A DNA stretch of 60,000 nt, from assembly GCF_026151205.1 (NCBI RefSeq), contig NC_087076.1, positions 11,510,902 through 11,570,901 of the forward strand, given 5' to 3'. The stretch's first letter is position 1. Each line of letters begins with the position of its first letter. Of the stretch, positions 27,964 to 44,139 are shown one piece after another. This DNA comes from Bolinopsis microptera (Eukaryota > Ctenophora > Tentaculata > Lobata > Bolinopsidae). A program made the position numbers and the translations under genes. The notes beneath the pieces are model-generated. The model was not told the DNA's origin, did no database searches, and saw only the letters and a list, made by a program, of their open reading frames with translations.

Positions 27964-27969
27964 AATAAA
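27964..27969 (+). terminator. AATAAA polyadenylation signal of the NUDT8-like gene
   Basis: This is a canonical hexamer about 420 bp after the stop at 27,547, in A+T-rich sequence. Confidence 0.5.
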
Positions 27970-28689
27970 GCTCAGCAACAAACTTATCCCATGCAGACAG
28001 ATAATTATCAAATTTCATTGCAACTTTACGGTGGATTGTAGCAAATAATCATTAAATTGCAATGTATGCTTTATCTCTTCTCGTCTAAGCGACTTATTGC
28101 ATCTATCTCTCTATCTCTCTCTCTCTCTTGGTTACGGTCAACGGTTTCTGGCCTCATACTGTAAGAGGGAAGCCTTCTCGCCGTGCCCAAAGAATGCAAC
28201 TCCTGCTAGTACACGCCAGGTCTCCCAAAGTATATACATAAAATATAAATGAATAAATATCTCGCAACAGGACCTCTTAGAGTCTTGAAAGCTGTCAAAC
28301 CCATTTCGTTGTGTACTTCAGCGGGCAGACAAGGGTTCTCCGAGCAAGTCAACGCCTGGGATTTGGTGGTCTCTATGCGGAGGTCGGCCTAGGATGGGTT
28401 CTGATTGGTTTTAGTGTAATGCCTGATGTGAAATACTTAGGGGTTACCACAGAGATCTTACTTTTTTCTAGTCTTTTGGACTGTTCCACTAATTTGGATG
28501 ATGTGGTTGAGTTTTACGGTTGTGAATTTCCTCCATTGTAAGAAGAGGTTTACCAAAATCCTCATTATGGAGTTTATCTGGCTGGATGCATTCACAGAGG
28601 AAGTGCTGGGAATGTCTGCTTCCCCTGGGCAGTGTTTGCAGTTTGGGCGTCTCCCAAAGTTGACGTTATTTTGCCACAATCTGGAAGTA

Positions 28690-29350
28690 AGCTAGTGGGC
28701 GCGACTGAAAGTAGCCATGTTAGCCATCTGATGTGAGTTCCTGAAAAATATTACGATTCCTGTATTTGTATTTGTGAAAAAACAGGTCGAGAGGAATTTT
28801 TCCTTAATCACTGGACTGCAACCTGTTGCACTTTTGAGGTGAGTTTGAGAGTTACTCCTTGGTTGGCTATTGTTGATGATGACTTCCGGTAGTGGGAGGA
28901 AAGGTTCGGTCCTATGGGGATACTGCTGGATCCTCCCTTGCGAGTTCGTCAGCCATTTCATTACCGTATACCTCCTTCGTGTCAGGGACCCACCTAAGTT
29001 CTTACTCGGTGAGAGGTACCTAGTTTGTTGGTCAAGCGATGTCCAGCACTAGTCTGGAGCTGATATTCGACTCATATTAGTGCTGTTTAAGCGCTTTGAG
29101 TGAGGCATGGACTCTGAGAATTGGCTAATGGTTGATGATGTTCTATGTTATCAATTGATCCAGGATACCATGTGGAGCGCAAAGAGCTCACATTGAAAAA
29201 AAATGTTGCCAGCATGCAAGTTGGTCACTGACTCTGTGGTATTACTGTGTTCCTTTAATGACATAGAATTCGATATAGCTGATGGCATATTTCCTGTCCT
29301 GAATAATTACTTGAAAAACGTCGGTACAGGTGGTAGCCTTGGGGAAGCGA
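28690..29350 (-). pseudogene. decayed non-LTR retrotransposon fragment with RNase H motifs
   Basis: On the minus strand, WVPDTKEVYGNEMADELARE at about 28,931-28,985 matches the end of the RNase H domain found in LINE polyproteins (W-V-P-G-H...G-N-E-x-A-D-x-L-A-R). Upstream in the same direction, after frame changes, an ASLKALKQH stretch near 29,070-29,110 fits the SDSxASLKAL part of the domain. Spacing is right for one RNase H domain. Several frame breaks mean it is not functional as given. The reverse transcriptase part was not found, although 28,300-28,560 may be further debris. Confidence 0.6.
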
Positions 29351-30139
29351 CTTATTTGTAATAAGAGAAGATAAGATTTGTTCCAGAAAGTTCTACTGCT
29401 ACACCCACTAACAAGGGCAAATTAGCTTGTTCACGCTTGACTAGTTCCCCCAACAGGTGGTTTGTACACAGCGTTTAACAAGACAATACAGTTTGGTTTT
29501 TCTTGTCTCCTGTTGGAGAATTCCTCAAAGGAAGTGAGCCGAGAAACAATGCTTTGAGTAACCATAGCGTAACGGATCACGGTAACCCTGGCAACGATTC
29601 AGAGCAGACTGAAACACGTCTAGTAATGCATGTATTTAACATTGTAGATTGAATCAAGCTGTATTCATGAAATTATTGTATGTTTAGGGGTGTGGTAGAT
29701 GCTGATTTCAAGTTGTTTCAACAGATTAAATTTTGATAGTTGAGAGCCTAGATCTATTTTCAAATTTAAAAGTAATGTATACACTTTCAGGTAAACGACG
29801 TTTAGGTGCTCGTCCGAGCAGGAAACTGTCAACTTTTTATCAAATGTTTTCCAAGCAAACCTCTCTCTCCTAATATTCTTCCAACAAACCAGTCTGTACA
29901 TTTCTTTTCCGGACAAAAAACAAAACCCCAACTGTGTCACGCCCATCGCGCTGTTCCTCGGTATAATGGGCACTATGTCCAACGGAACTGCTTCGAAAAT
30001 TCTGCAAACTAGGAAGCAATATAGTGTTCCCCTGAACAAATACCATGGTAATCCAGAAGGAGGGAATAAACGCGTGAAATGTGTGAGTGGCCACGGTGGG
30101 GTTACCTCCTCGTGTTCTGTCTCGTTTACCACCAAGCGG

Positions 30140-35267
<5,128 letters not shown>

Positions 35268-35489
35268 GTTAGAAAATAATATGGGAATCAATTTATTTCG
35301 ACATTTATGCGTGAAACTATGTGAACTATCAAGTTTCATATCCAATTTCGATTGTTTTTTATGGTTTTTTTTGCTGATTGGTATTGCAGATCGTCAAAAA
35401 ACTGTTTTCAGTTTCCAGATTATAATATCAACCCAAATTCCTGGTTCTGGTAATTGGTTACATTTAAGATGTTTAAAATTCAGGTTTAG

Positions 35490-36299
35490 GGGGGTGATGC
35501 AAAACGTAATTAATGTTCGTATTCCATAAAAACCCAACTGACATTACATTAAATTGACATTAATTGACATTAATTGACATTAATTGAATTAAATTGACCA
35601 TTAATTGACATTTAATTGGACATTAATATTGTCTTGAAATTTGAGATTATCATTATTCCGATTTAAATATCAAGATATTCACGTCTATGTAGTTTAGACC
35701 GGTTCAAAAAAAACAAAATGTCCTTGAATTAATTATGAGTATGTTCTTATCTGTGGATCCTAGGTTCAAAGGACCACAACAAAAAATTTAGCTTCAAACT
35801 ATTCGCATCTTCGGTCCCCACCGGCCACGCCCTATTTTATTGGTTTATTATACAGGTTAAAAATATCTAGGAATCGGCTTTTTTAGTATGAAGGGGTAAT
35901 GTTAGCTGTTTAAGATTGTTATTCAAAAATAAATTATGAAGGCATTTCGTTTAATGCGGGTTTTAGTTCTGATGGATGTTGAGAACCACTCCCTTGGTGG
36001 CCCGCCCATTTAGAAAATTAAATTTCGAAAACTTTATTATTTTAGTTTTATTGTTTAATGATCTTGAATTTTACATTTCCATTTCCATATGTGATAGTAG
36101 TGAATAAATTGATGTAGAAAGTTTCTAAAAAGTGCTAAAAATCTGGTAGGAACTACATAAATCTCTGGTCGAAAAATTATCGTGTAATTACTGTCAGTTT
36201 CCAAAATTTTGCAAAACTGAATTGAACATCAATTGACATTAATGACATTAATTGAATTAATTGACATTAATTGACATTAATGGACGTTGCATACCCCCC
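35490..36299. mobile_element. hAT-like non-autonomous element A, copy 1 (810 bp)
   Basis: AGGTTTAG flanks the element on both sides (35,482-35,489; 36,300-36,307), an 8-bp target duplication as in hAT transposons. The ends are GGGGGTGATGCAAAACGT and ACGTTGCATACCCCCC. Both subterminal regions carry direct arrays of TTGACATTAA. The body matches copies at 49,903 and 57,074. No coding capacity. Confidence 0.85.
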
Positions 36300-36307
36300 A
36301 GGTTTAG

Positions 36308-37115
36308 TTACTGTAAATTAAAATCGATAATGTAAAGTTGTGTTCTTAAATTCCATTATTGTTCCAGGTCAACTCACAAGATTTAAAATTGTTGCTTAAG
36401 CTTCATAAAAAGAGGAGATGGAGAATGTCTTGATCCTGAAATGTTAACTTGCAGTTCCAATCAACCCATATACCCCTAGCTAAATGAAAGAGATGGGCAT
36501 GTAAGTCCGGACGCGATACTGATTACTAAGTATATTACTACTCATCACTAGCCCCCTCTCTATCCCGCTCACCCCGACGATACAATGAAGCTTGACCTGC
36601 GCTTGCTATCATTTGTCCTTGCGATTCATTCATCTGAACCATTCTCTTTACATCACGATCGGGAACCCTGTTTCTTAAGATAAGCATTGATAATAAGTAG
36701 TGTTTGGATATTTATTTATTGTTTTTGTAGTGTTTGAATATTTATTTTCTCTCCATTTTCAGATATATTTCTTATCCCGCTTTACACTTGATGTGTATTA
36801 ATCATAAACTTCATAAATGGTAAATTTTTTTTATAGATCAAGATTTTCAAAAGTTTTTTAAAAGAAAAAAGTTTTCAATTATTTTTACTTATTTTAAAAG
36901 TTTGATGTTTGTTCGTTCTAAGTCGTGGTTTTTTTTAAAATGAGTGGTAAAAAATATTTGAAATCCTTTTTTTATCAGAATTCGATAAAACTGACTTCTG
37001 GACCTTATTGAAACCTAATATACCTGGAATTCGGGGTACACCTCCAAGTTCAATAATATATATACTCTATATTAACACCCTAATATGTACGTAATCACGC
37101 TCTGTATTACCTCAG
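36308..37115. other. A+T-rich stretch, no firm gene
   Basis: A possible acceptor at about 36,367 (TTGTTCCAG) opens a short Lys-rich frame that stops within 70 bases. Nothing else was recognised. Confidence 0.4.
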
Positions 37116-37273
37116 GTATCACACGTGTTCACAGTACCAATAGAAGAGTTAGTACACCACGTGCCAGAGAAAACTACACAAAACCAGGCGCTCCCAGCGT
37201 CAATGGTGATGTTAGCAGGATCGGTACAAGGCAGAGTCTAAAGAGCAGCTTCGACAGAGCTGAAAAACTATAG
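37116..37273 (+). CDS. possible terminal exon of an unidentified gene
   Basis: After an ACCTCAG acceptor there are 52 open codons to TAG, rich in Arg, Ser and Thr (STNRRVSTPRARENYTKPGA). The composition is less A+T-biased than the surroundings. Upstream exons were not found, so both frame and reality are uncertain. Confidence 0.3.
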
Positions 37274-38119
37274 AAGGAAATAAGTGTGATAGGAGATTAT
37301 TGATGCCTGTATTTCCTTCACCTATAGCTGCAGATCTGATATATGGGGTCATACTGCTGTAATGACTGATGGGTGTGTTATATGCTGCTTTCATGAAAAC
37401 ATGGCTACAAAAAACACGATTTATCCTGGGGGAATTGGTTTTAAATTATAGAGAGCAGGAAAATGGCTTATATTTAATTATATTTGCTGCGGTTTATTGG
37501 GGAGGGTGACGACTAACGAGTGGTGACAGGGTTCGTTAATGTACACTCTGTGTACTGGAAACACAATGAGATTAGTCAATAATCTGCAGCTCGTTCTTTG
37601 ACATTCAGAGAATATGTAGATATTGGGATTGTAGGTCATGATTCAATGTATCAGATTTCTTTACAATCTTTTTCGTTAGGATATTCAGTAGTTAATATTT
37701 TTATATTTGAGAGGATGATCTTTAACTAGTGAAGATACTAATTATTTCTTAGCAGAATAATGTCATAATGTTAATTGATATCCGTTTTCAGTTTTATTTT
37801 TGATTTGTAAACGTTATTTAAGGACATATTATTTGCCAATAGATTAAAAGTTACGCTAACGCTAACCGCAGATTGTTGAGACTAAATTGAGGTTTAATAG
37901 CTCAATGGTTATCCAATTATTCTCATTTAATGCTCGTTTTATTGCAATCATTAACATATCTTTCAAATCAGGATTGTTATTATCGTTCAAGTGTTGTACG
38001 CTCGTGGTCGAATCTTAGCAACCAACTATTCCTCTCGTTTCTTAGCAACGTCAGTGTTGTTTCACAATCCATAGAACACAATTGTGTGATTCAGATCTTT
38101 ACTAACAACGCCAAGTAAC
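37274..38119. other. intergenic, nothing recognised
   Basis: A+T-rich sequence with no recognisable repeat, RNA or exon. Confidence 0.5.
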
Positions 38120-38915
38120 CATGACAAAACGAAACTCACTTCGGTTACCAGGACTATCACCAGAATCAGAAGAAAAAAAAACAATAAACAAACGAGAGCA
38201 ATGTAAGGAGGTTTTCGAGCGAGTGGCCGACACATACGATTTAAGAACGATGCTATGTAACTCGGAAGTTACACCGATTTGGAAGGAACATTTTTTTACA
38301 TCAGCAGCTCCAAAACCAAAATATAAATGTCTGATGTAGCGTGTGACTAGAGGGACGGGGGGCATTGCCTTCAAAAACTTCATAATCACATGAGTAACAT
38401 AAATAGGGACTGTGAGAAAATAGTTGGGTGTGATATCAAAAACAAGGAGTGTTGAGAAGTGGGTCAGGAGAGAGCAAGGGAGTTCAGGGCTGGGATGTTA
38501 TTATTGGTTGGAAGGAAATGCGGAGCTGTTAGGAACCTCCGGGACACACCCTTTGATTTTACACGATAGCGTATGGCATTAGAAACTGCAACACATGAGA
38601 AAAGTGGTAGAGGAGGGCGTTCAGAGTGTTGAAACCCGGCGGTAGATTTATGTGCTTGGAGGGTTTTGTGAAGGTTAATAAACCTGATTTATTCAAGTTT
38701 ATGCGAAGTATCTCACGATGTCATAACCAGTTTTTGGGGCAAGTTATTGCAGGGATTTTGGAAATCTTATCAGTATTTAGTGAGTGTATTAGAAAGTTTC
38801 TAAATCAGGAAAACGTTTGCTGAAATGATTGTGTTGCCGGTTTGTTTTTGAGATTGTCGAGTTATGGAAAACTTAACTTTCGGTGTATGCCATACATTTT
38901 GGTTATAAACTTTAA
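38120..38915 (+). pseudogene. COQ5: full-length intronless COQ5 (ubiquinone C-methyltransferase) pseudogene
   Basis: The copy starts MTKRNSLRLPG; QCKEVFERVADTYDLRT and IWKEHFF match the N-terminal part of COQ5 after the mitochondrial leader. RGTGGIAF near 38,350 is the SAM-binding GGTGDIAF motif in a shifted frame. YTIAYGIRN, then LKPGGRFMCLE (38,626-38,661), QVIAG, IRKF and, after another shift, EMENLTFGV and GYKL-stop (38,901-38,915) follow in order. At least one internal stop (38,337-38,339), several frameshifts and substitutions of conserved residues disable it. Full length without introns suggests retroposition. COQ5 normally methylates a ubiquinone precursor in the mitochondrial matrix. 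Confidence 0.8.
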
Positions 38916-39360
38916 GTTTAGTGAATTTTGAATGGTCTGTAAATAATGTTTGTTTCGCCGGGTAAAAATTTTAATTGGACAGTGACCGAAACTTGTGTAA
39001 TGAAAGTAAGGGATTGGGTTATCAAAACTTCTACTTTAAAGTAAATCATAAATTTATATTCTAAGTTATTCACTAAAACACTCGATTTTCGATCTTTTTA
39101 TTTGGAACAGATTTGTCGAAAGTCCTTCTGCCACTGTGGTATCAGTCATACTGTTTACGTTGCGCACGATAAAGTTTACTGTATATAAAGTTTAAATGCG
39201 TATGGCTAGCATTTGCAAAACCATGCTGCGCGTCGAATTGTACTGAAGTTTTGTTAATTGGCTGACTAGATTTTCAAGTAAAACCCGCCCTAACATCTTA
39301 TATCTCTAGGAAGGACGAATAAGAATTCTACACTGGTCACTGTACCCCGCAAAAATCACC

Positions 39361-40305
39361 ATGGCTCTGGACAGTGGAATATTTGTTCTGGTTTGCTCTT
39401 TATTCTTCGTATTTTTAGCTCTGCTCAAACAGAATGTTCTCGTCTTTGTTTCCCAAAATCTCGACGGCCGAAGGAATATGACTCCTCAGCAAAGAGCATT
39501 GTTTGAAGCTTATGACATTGATAATAACGGGGTTATAGATCAAGACGAATTCTTACTCATAGCATCTAATGTGCTTCCTCAAAGTGAAGACAGTGGTGAC
39601 AACTTTGAACCAAATCTTGATGAGACTTACTTGAAAATACTAATTAACTTTGAGGGAAATACTGACTTTCCATCGGTGAACAAAGAGATCGAATTCAGTA
39701 CCTCAACGTTTTCTTTATTTATCCCAAGTGAAGTAGTTTTAGGATTTAGTTGGGTATTATATGAAGGTTCCAGAACCGCCCCGACAGCCTACTACTCGTC
39801 CCCTGTCCGATCTGTCTTTGCCCACTATCCTCTCTACCAACTATTCAGACACATACACTGGAACGCTGTGTTTGATACCAACTACCGAGCCCCTGTCAGC
39901 TACGCGCTTGTAACCGGGATATCAGACTCCCACTTCAGAGTTAACTTTATTATAAGTGTCGAGTACCAGCTAGCCGTGCCTCTCAACAAACCCTCCTGGT
40001 TTGTTTTATGTGATCCTTGTGAGGACGGGACTTGCGATAGATCTCAGTGTGAGTTAGTTGGGGAGGCTATCTTCACACTTGACACTCAATTGTTGGAATA
40101 TTTTGTTGTACAATGTGGAGGAAGTCAGTGCAATGATCCTGGGAATAAAGTTAAAATCTCCAATCAAGGTGTTGCTTACCGATATAAAATACAACATAAC
40201 AAGGTGTTGACTTTCCCTGTTAGCGAGGAAGTGGGCGTGTCCTATGAGTGGCACCAGGTTCTTGATGAGTGGGTAAAAGTACTTAAAGATTCTACTAAAC
40301 CATAA
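39361..40305 (+). CDS. SELENON: selenoprotein-N-like protein, EF-hand plus N-terminal domain only, single exon
   Basis: An intact 314-codon frame begins in a strong start context (CACCATGG). Residues 6-31 are a hydrophobic signal anchor. Residues 52-63 form a canonical EF-hand loop (DIDNNGVIDQDE). Residues from about 165 (FDTNYRAPVSYALVTGISDS ... FIISVEYQLAVPLNKPSWF) align with the human SELENON stretch ending EFQLSEPPDFPFWF. SELENON is an ER membrane glycoprotein of about 560 aa that senses luminal calcium and regulates SERCA through a Sec-containing redox centre. The C-terminal redox half (SCUG) is absent here; the protein stops after VKVLKDSTKP and no downstream TGA-containing exon or SECIS was seen. 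A CEDGTCDRSQC cluster is present. It could be a functional truncated paralogue or a recent retrocopy. AATAAA at 40,974. Confidence 0.65.
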   Translation: MALDSGIFVLVCSLFFVFLALLKQNVLVFVSQNLDGRRNMTPQQRALFEAYDIDNNGVIDQDEFLLIASNVLPQSEDSGDNFEPNLDETYLKILINFEGNTDFPSVNKEIEFSTSTFSLFIPSEVVLGFSWVLYEGSRTAPTAYYSSPVRSVFAHYPLYQLFRHIHWNAVFDTNYRAPVSYALVTGISDSHFRVNFIISVEYQLAVPLNKPSWFVLCDPCEDGTCDRSQCELVGEAIFTLDTQLLEYFVVQCGGSQCNDPGNKVKISNQGVAYRYKIQHNKVLTFPVSEEVGVSYEWHQVLDEWVKVLKDSTKP

Positions 40306-40372
40306 TGTTAATCACTGTCAAGCAAAAATACTGGCCGCTAAATTGATCTCCTAATACAACCTTACTTCAGAT

Positions 40373-40763
40373 CAAGGTTGTTAAATACGTATTAGGAGGG
40401 AATACGTATTGGAATACGAATACGTATTAATCCTCGAAAATTGACGTATTACGAAAATTTCGATAAGCTAACATTAATTTCGCAAAAAATGTTAGCTTAT
40501 CGGATTATCCATAAAATTTGATTACAAATTTAAGTTATCATGTATAACTGCACTCCTTTAATGCATGATCGATGATGAGGTTGGCGCGCAGCTGTAATGT
40601 TTAATTTTGACAAATCAGCGTATTACGGCGTATTATGGCGTATTCGTGGACGTATTTAACAATCCATAAAAATTACCGTATTACGGCGTATTACGACGTA
40701 TTCTTTATTAGAACCGAATACGTCGTATTCTTTCACGAAAATTTGACGTATTTAACAACCTTG
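40373..40763. mobile_element. 391-bp hAT-like MITE with 8-bp target duplication
   Basis: CTTCAGAT lies on both sides (40,365-40,372; 40,764-40,771). The terminal inverted repeat is CAAGGTTGTTAAATACGT on the left, against the inverse of GACGTATTTAACAACCTTG on the right. The interior is rich in TACGTATT and CGTATTACGG. It sits 68 bp past the SELENON-like stop and would lie in its 3' UTR if the AATAAA at 40,974 is used. Confidence 0.88.
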
Positions 40764-40973
40764 CTTCAGATTACCACAAATCTATCTTTTATATTTCATC
40801 ATATTTTTATTAAAGATTGTGACTATCGCTATATTGAGGAAAATTGATTTGAGGAAAAACAATTTTGATGTTTAGGAGTAAGGTTTGCGGTTGGGTTAAA
40901 CATTATGTTGAGAAAAGCAAGTTTTATGTTTTTTTGTTTATGATTAGCAATCGAATTTATAAAACTTAAGTTA

Positions 40974-40979
40974 AATAAA
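40974..40979 (+). terminator. AATAAA polyadenylation signal downstream of the SELENON-like gene
   Basis: Canonical hexamer 670 bp after the stop; the assignment is positional only. Confidence 0.4.
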
Positions 40980-42230
40980 GATGATCCAGAAGCTTTAAAT
41001 CATCTCAGGGCTAATCTTTCATTTCCATTGAACGTAATTTGAAATTCTGTTTAAATCTTATTTATATCTATTTGTCTTTATTTGAGTAAATGTTACTTTT
41101 TATGTTATCTTGAATCTTGATATATTTTTTTGACTCATAAATTGTTGTAATGTATCTATTCCGATTTGGTTTTCTGGTTTGAAACAGTTTGTTTCTCTGG
41201 ATAGTGGATACTCATTACTCATAGGGGTCGTTCACATATTACGTAATCAGCCGAGGGGGAGGGGGCCGGGGGTTTCCAAATGATTACGCTAGTGTAATTT
41301 TCATTAAATATTTCTAAAAGTTAGTGAACTTTGTAACATGGTTTTAAAAAGTAGATAGACTTATGCGAACAACTTGAAAGATTGTTGATCAGTTGATGTC
41401 TCACTCGTAATTCAAACCTTGTCTTGTGATATGTTTTTTGTGCCATTTTATGCCATTGGCCCCCCCCCCCCCACTATAATCAAGGGGATCATAACATTAG
41501 GCTAAATAGTCTGTGATTCATCCTGGAATCTTAATGAAATTATCCGACTAAGTTCCAAATTTAAATTAATTTGTCTGGAGTTCCAGATAAGTACATATAT
41601 TAGGATGCAGTGAAACTATCAGACTACGATGAATGGGGACTTACCACCCTATGGCAACATTAAACTTTTATAAACCACGGTACCATTTCATTCAGGTGTT
41701 AGTTGCAAGTACCGGGTAATAATCACCTCTCCCATGTCTAATGTCCATGATATTTAGTACTTTATTTACTCCAAGAAATTATTTATTTAGAGCTCATTTT
41801 GACTTGGCTAGAACTATACATGGGAGGCCCCGGTTATATCAAGAGAGTCTGTCTCGGAAGGTTCTGAACCCACGATTGAGCGTCTTAAAACATTTGTTTT
41901 AGGGAAATTATAGTTTTGCTAGAATTCAGAATTGCATGTTACTTCTTATTTAATTTAGTGCGTTTAGTGATTATAATTCAGACTTTCAATTTTGGTGGGT
42001 TGACACAAATGGAAACAACAATAAATGAATGAAAACCTTCTTATTAAAAAATGATTATATAACAATGGAAGTAACCTTTTTATACTACACTAATGAAATT
42101 GACACGGTGGAATATCTCATAACCTATTTAATGGAACTATCTTGGTCTCTGAGTCTATGTTGATGCAATCACCTTTTTAGTAGTTCCTCTCTAGTGATTA
42201 ATGGAGTAGGCGGGCTGGAGGATCACTCAT
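40980..42230. other. intergenic stretch with MITE-like debris
   Basis: AGGGGTCGTTCACATATTAC at about 41,222 followed by a G-rich run resembles the end of a common type of metazoan MITE. There is a 12-C run at about 41,460. No exon was recognised. Confidence 0.4.
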
Positions 42231-43410
42231 TAGAATCTTTAACAGCTTGGCGGTCACGAATGGTCTGAAAACAATATCTTTTACTATCGCGTTAAAACAA
42301 TACATAACTGGAAAACTCCCTTAAACCTGCACTTGTAAATATTAATATCAAGTCCTACTCTATAAAACAAAACTTAATCATTATTACTATTTAAGACAAC
42401 TAATATTTTAATATGCAGACGTTATAACTGTACTAATTACCTTTGCTGACGAAGGAGATCAAATAATCTAGCTGGTATCGGCAAAGGTAACACGGTCTGA
42501 GCAGAAATGTTCGTGCAATCGACCTGGAAGTGGAAACGGAAACGTACTTTTGTACAATAACAAAGTATATAATTTTTGAGAGCACGGAACTACGATTATC
42601 AAATATATTCTTAGATCTAATAGTAATATGCCAAGACTAATGGAAAAGGAATTTACCTCAAGAACAAACTCGATTCGTATGATGGTCCTTTGGTACGGGC
42701 TTCAAGCGAGAGGGAGATAGGGAATCTTATCCTCGTTAGCTTACTTCTACCCGGAAACCTTGGATAGAAAGTAATCAAAGAATCGTGCAAAATACTTCTT
42801 AACAGGATTTAAGATGGTAAAACATTAAGCAATTATGAAGGATATTTTATCTAAGGTAAATGAAATATTAATCAATCGGATGTTTTACAATGTATATTCT
42901 GCTAAGCAGTTTACACTTACTTAAGCTTAGTCACTGTTCTTTAGATTATGGAATTGGAGACTGTCCGGGAAACTGCACGATGTGTCGGGTCGGATCAACC
43001 TGGATAGAATTTACTTTCAGTGAGTGATCGTATAGAATTTAAATGGACATTGGAAATGGGAATAGACACTAGAAACAATATAAATATAATTATAAATTCA
43101 CGTCAGACTCTTTTTATTTATAAGAAACAAAATACTAATTTGAACGGCTCACGTTAATTTAAGGCAAGGAACTTACTGGAATACTTATGACTGGGAAGCT
43201 TAAAGTATCCGGGTGGAACCGGTTTACTGGACTCTGTTTATAAGCACTGCTCTAAAACAAACTTATAGACTGCACTGACCCGAGAAAGACATCGGTCCTC
43301 TGATCGTTCTCCGTTATATCTTTCTGAATTTCCCTAGAATTTCCCTATTCTGCCATTCCAGCCTTTTCTCAGGGAACGGCAGTTTTGTTCATCAAGATCG
43401 GTATTGCTTA
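42231..43410 (-). other. cluster of splice-like segments on the minus strand, gene unresolved
   Basis: Short segments bounded by good signals occur in series on the minus strand: TTCCAG|GTCGATTGC... to CAAAG|GTAATT at about 42,441-42,522, TTTTCAG|ACC near 42,265, and segments ending at GTAAATT (~42,657), GTAAGTG (~42,920) and GTAAGTT (~43,177). No continuous frame gives a recognisable protein, so they may be UTR or non-coding exons or chance. They could belong to the 3' end of the gene at 44,140-45,297. Confidence 0.25.
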
Positions 43411-43498
43411 AACCTCTCCATAAGTCCATAGTAACTCATCAACCGTGTCAAATTGTCCCTTGGTTAAACACAAAAAGCTTCGTTTGTTAATTAAACTT

Positions 43499-43992
43499 AA
43501 CGGGTGATACTCGTAAAATATCTGTTCCATATATATACAGGACCGTCGACGAGTCCAACTCGGCGCGCGTCCTGGTAGGTTGTAAACCTACAAAATTAAA
43601 CGTAAGCCTCTTCTCTATTTCAGATACAATTCTTATATAAATGATCTGCTAAACTTAAAGAGATATATCTTTAACATAAAATCATTCAAGCACAGAATGA
43701 CTGGAAATCCTGTGAATTTCCGAGGTTCATTGCATAAACTATACCGACTCTGTTACACTTACATCGCTTCCTAGATCAAGATGAATGTATATTTAATTGT
43801 AGTTGTGAAAATAGTTTAAAACTATAAATGTAAGATTTCGTATGATTAAGTGATATCTGTGTCAAGGATGCGATTAACGGGTGATACTCGTAAAATATGT
43901 GTTTCAAATATTATTCAAGACCTTCGACGAGTCTAAGACCGTCGACGAGTCCAACCCAGCGCGCGTCTTGGTAGGTTATAAGCCTACAAGGA
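43499..43992. repeat. two direct copies of the 7.9-8.85 kb element's terminal sequence
   Basis: CGGGTGATACTCGTAAAATAT ... CCTGGTAGGTTGTAAACCTA at about 43,500-43,592 and again at about 43,876-43,990, same orientation. The second carries a small internal duplication (GACGAGTC twice). They are lone ends of the foldback family. Confidence 0.8.
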
Positions 43993-44139
43993 TGGGAGAT
44001 TCTTATTTTGGTCGAGCTTGGTTACACAGCACTACACCTTGGTCAGCACTGCACTTGGTCCTGTCAAATTTTGCCGTCAATGCGTCGAAACCATGTTAGT
44101 TTATTTATGTTAAGAATAATTTATAATCCTTAAATTTAC

